Shown one piece after another: positions 24,200 to 25,110 of a DNA stretch of 25,110 bases. A program made the position numbers and the translations under genes. How positions within the stretch are numbered: position 1 is the stretch's first letter; each line of letters opens with the position of its first letter. The notes below the pieces were generated by a model. That model had not been told where the DNA came from. It saw only the letters and a program-made list of their open reading frames with translations, and ran no database searches. The stretch comes from RGIG1995 sp045658315 (GTDB lineage Bacteria > Bacillota > Clostridia > Oscillospirales > CAG-272), in NCBI GenBank assembly GCA_045658315.1, contig JAZOUV010000080.1:1-25110 (forward strand), written 5' to 3'.

Positions 24200-25110
24200 G
24201 GCTTTTCTTCTCCTTTTCTATAGCTGCTAAAACTGATTCTTTATATTTTTCTGCATACCCATCATACTGACGAGGATCAATTATAACTTCGTCTGTCTGT
24301 TCGGCTTCTGTGTAGTTGTTTTTGATATGCTTTGCTGCTCTCTTGGCAAAGACAAGGCTTTCAAGCAGTGAATTACTCGCTAATCTGTTTCTGCCGTGAA
24401 CACCGTTGCAGGCTGTTTCGCCAACCGCATATAAACGCTCCATAGAAGTTTTGCTGTATCGGTCAACATCAATTCCGCCCATAAAGTAATGCTGTGACGG
24501 AACAACAGGAATCGGCTCTTTTGTTACATCATAGCCTTCATCAAGACAGTGTTTATAAATATTGGGGAAGTGTGATTTTATCTCTTCTTCCGGAATAGGA
24601 GTCATAGAAAGCCAGACATGTTCGCTTCCTTCCTTTTTCATTTCATCAAAGATAGCTTGTGCAACTATGTCACGGGGAAGAAGCTCGTTGACAAACCTCT
24701 CTCCCTTGGAATTAAGCAGCACTGCACCTTCACCTCGTACCGATTCTGAAATTAGAAATTCCCGACCGTGTTTTTTGGTATAAAGTGTTGTCGGGTGAAT
24801 CTGTATGTAATCGATGTGTTGTAATTTAATATCGTATTTGAGTGCCAATGCAAGGGCATCGCCTGTAAGGTGACGATAATTGGTGGAATGCTTAAACAGC
24901 CCGCCGATACCGCCCGTAGCAAGAACGGTATAATCTGCGGTTATTTTTATATAGTTTCCATTCTTATCATGTCCGATAATACCGTAACAAATATTGCTGT
25001 CACAAATCAAATCCACCATTGTGAAGTTTTCAATGAGTGTTATATTAGGTCTGCTTCTTGCTGTTTCAAGCAGGTGTGAAGTAATCTCTTTGCCCGTTTC
25101 ATCTTCGTGA
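24192..25110 (-). CDS. nadB: L-aspartate oxidase, 3' part (cut by window edge)
   Basis: Oxidises aspartate to iminoaspartate with FAD, feeding quinolinate synthase NadA. The frame is open to the right edge, so the true start and the N-terminal FAD fold are outside; the first methionine in view, at 25019, is internal. Visible family motifs include TARSRPNITLIENF, VLATGGIGGLFKHSTN and DYIQIHPTTLY. Further on come SESVRGEGAVLLNSKGERFV, the active-site arginine region LLPRDIVAQAIFDEM, and HGRNRLASNSLLESLVFAKRAA. After the last motif only about 55 residues remain, whereas E. coli NadB has about 145, so most of the C-terminal helical domain is lacking. Short forms are, to my knowledge, found in clostridia. 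It ends overlapping nadC. Confidence 0.93.
   Translation of the reverse strand, partial: HEDETGKEITSHLLETARSRPNITLIENFTMVDLICDSNICYGIIGHDKNGNYIKITADYTVLATGGIGGLFKHSTNYRHLTGDALALALKYDIKLQHIDYIQIHPTTLYTKKHGREFLISESVRGEGAVLLNSKGERFVNELLPRDIVAQAIFDEMKKEGSEHVWLSMTPIPEEEIKSHFPNIYKHCLDEGYDVTKEPIPVVPSQHYFMGGIDVDRYSKTSMERLYAVGETACNGVHGRNRLASNSLLESLVFAKRAAKHIKNNYTEAEQTDEVIIDPRQYDGYAEKYKESVLAAIEKEKKSHE

Overview
This window looks like chromosomal DNA of a low-GC Gram-positive anaerobe, probably a gut clostridium of the Oscillospiraceae/Ruminococcaceae type. That is an inference from the AT-rich sequence, strong AGGAGG ribosome binding sites, TTGACA/TATAAT promoters, a type-2 GalT, NiaR control of NAD synthesis, a group II ECF vitamin transporter subunit and a PhoP/PhoR-type phosphate system. 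No tRNA, rRNA, CRISPR array, phage or IS gene is visible.

Layout. 1-1750: a hairpin-rich non-coding stretch, then a small operon for a membrane-anchored coiled-coil protein of unknown function and a DUF4177-like small protein. 1782-4012 (minus): tyrA-aroF (prephenate dehydrogenase and DAHP synthase) behind a consensus promoter. The roughly 290-nt leader encodes a 39-residue peptide packed with Tyr and Phe codons, followed by a terminator and a matching antiterminator. This reads as ribosome-mediated attenuation, and it is the most striking item in the window. 4121-5895: a C-terminally shortened MocR/PdxR-type regulator divergent from an ECF S component, probably a vitamin B6-type uptake pair. 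5943-6045: a consensus promoter running straight into a terminator (possible short RNA). 6045-12446 (plus): a TTTTACA repeat array resembling a Pho box, then pstS-pstC-pstA-pstB-phoU-phoP-phoR, with a GC-rich hairpin between pstS and pstC. 12519-20402: an AraC-type regulator divergent from galK-galT-GPH symporter-lacZ, a lactose/galactose operon without galE in view. 20514-22687: a Na+/phosphate cotransporter with a PhoU-like tail, followed by methylglyoxal synthase. 22823-25110 (minus): nadB (cut by the window edge)-nadC-niaR.

How the genes work together. The first aromatic step and the tyrosine branch appear to be controlled by how fast Tyr/Phe codons are translated. Phosphate is handled twice: a high-affinity ABC system with its own two-component regulator, and a secondary Na+/Pi carrier paired with MgsA, an enzyme that frees Pi from DHAP and is inhibited by Pi in characterised members. 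Lactose would enter through the GPH symporter, be cleaved by LacZ, and galactose would pass through GalK and GalT. NiaR would sense nicotinate and repress its own NAD operon. All functional calls are from reading the sequence; no database search was run.
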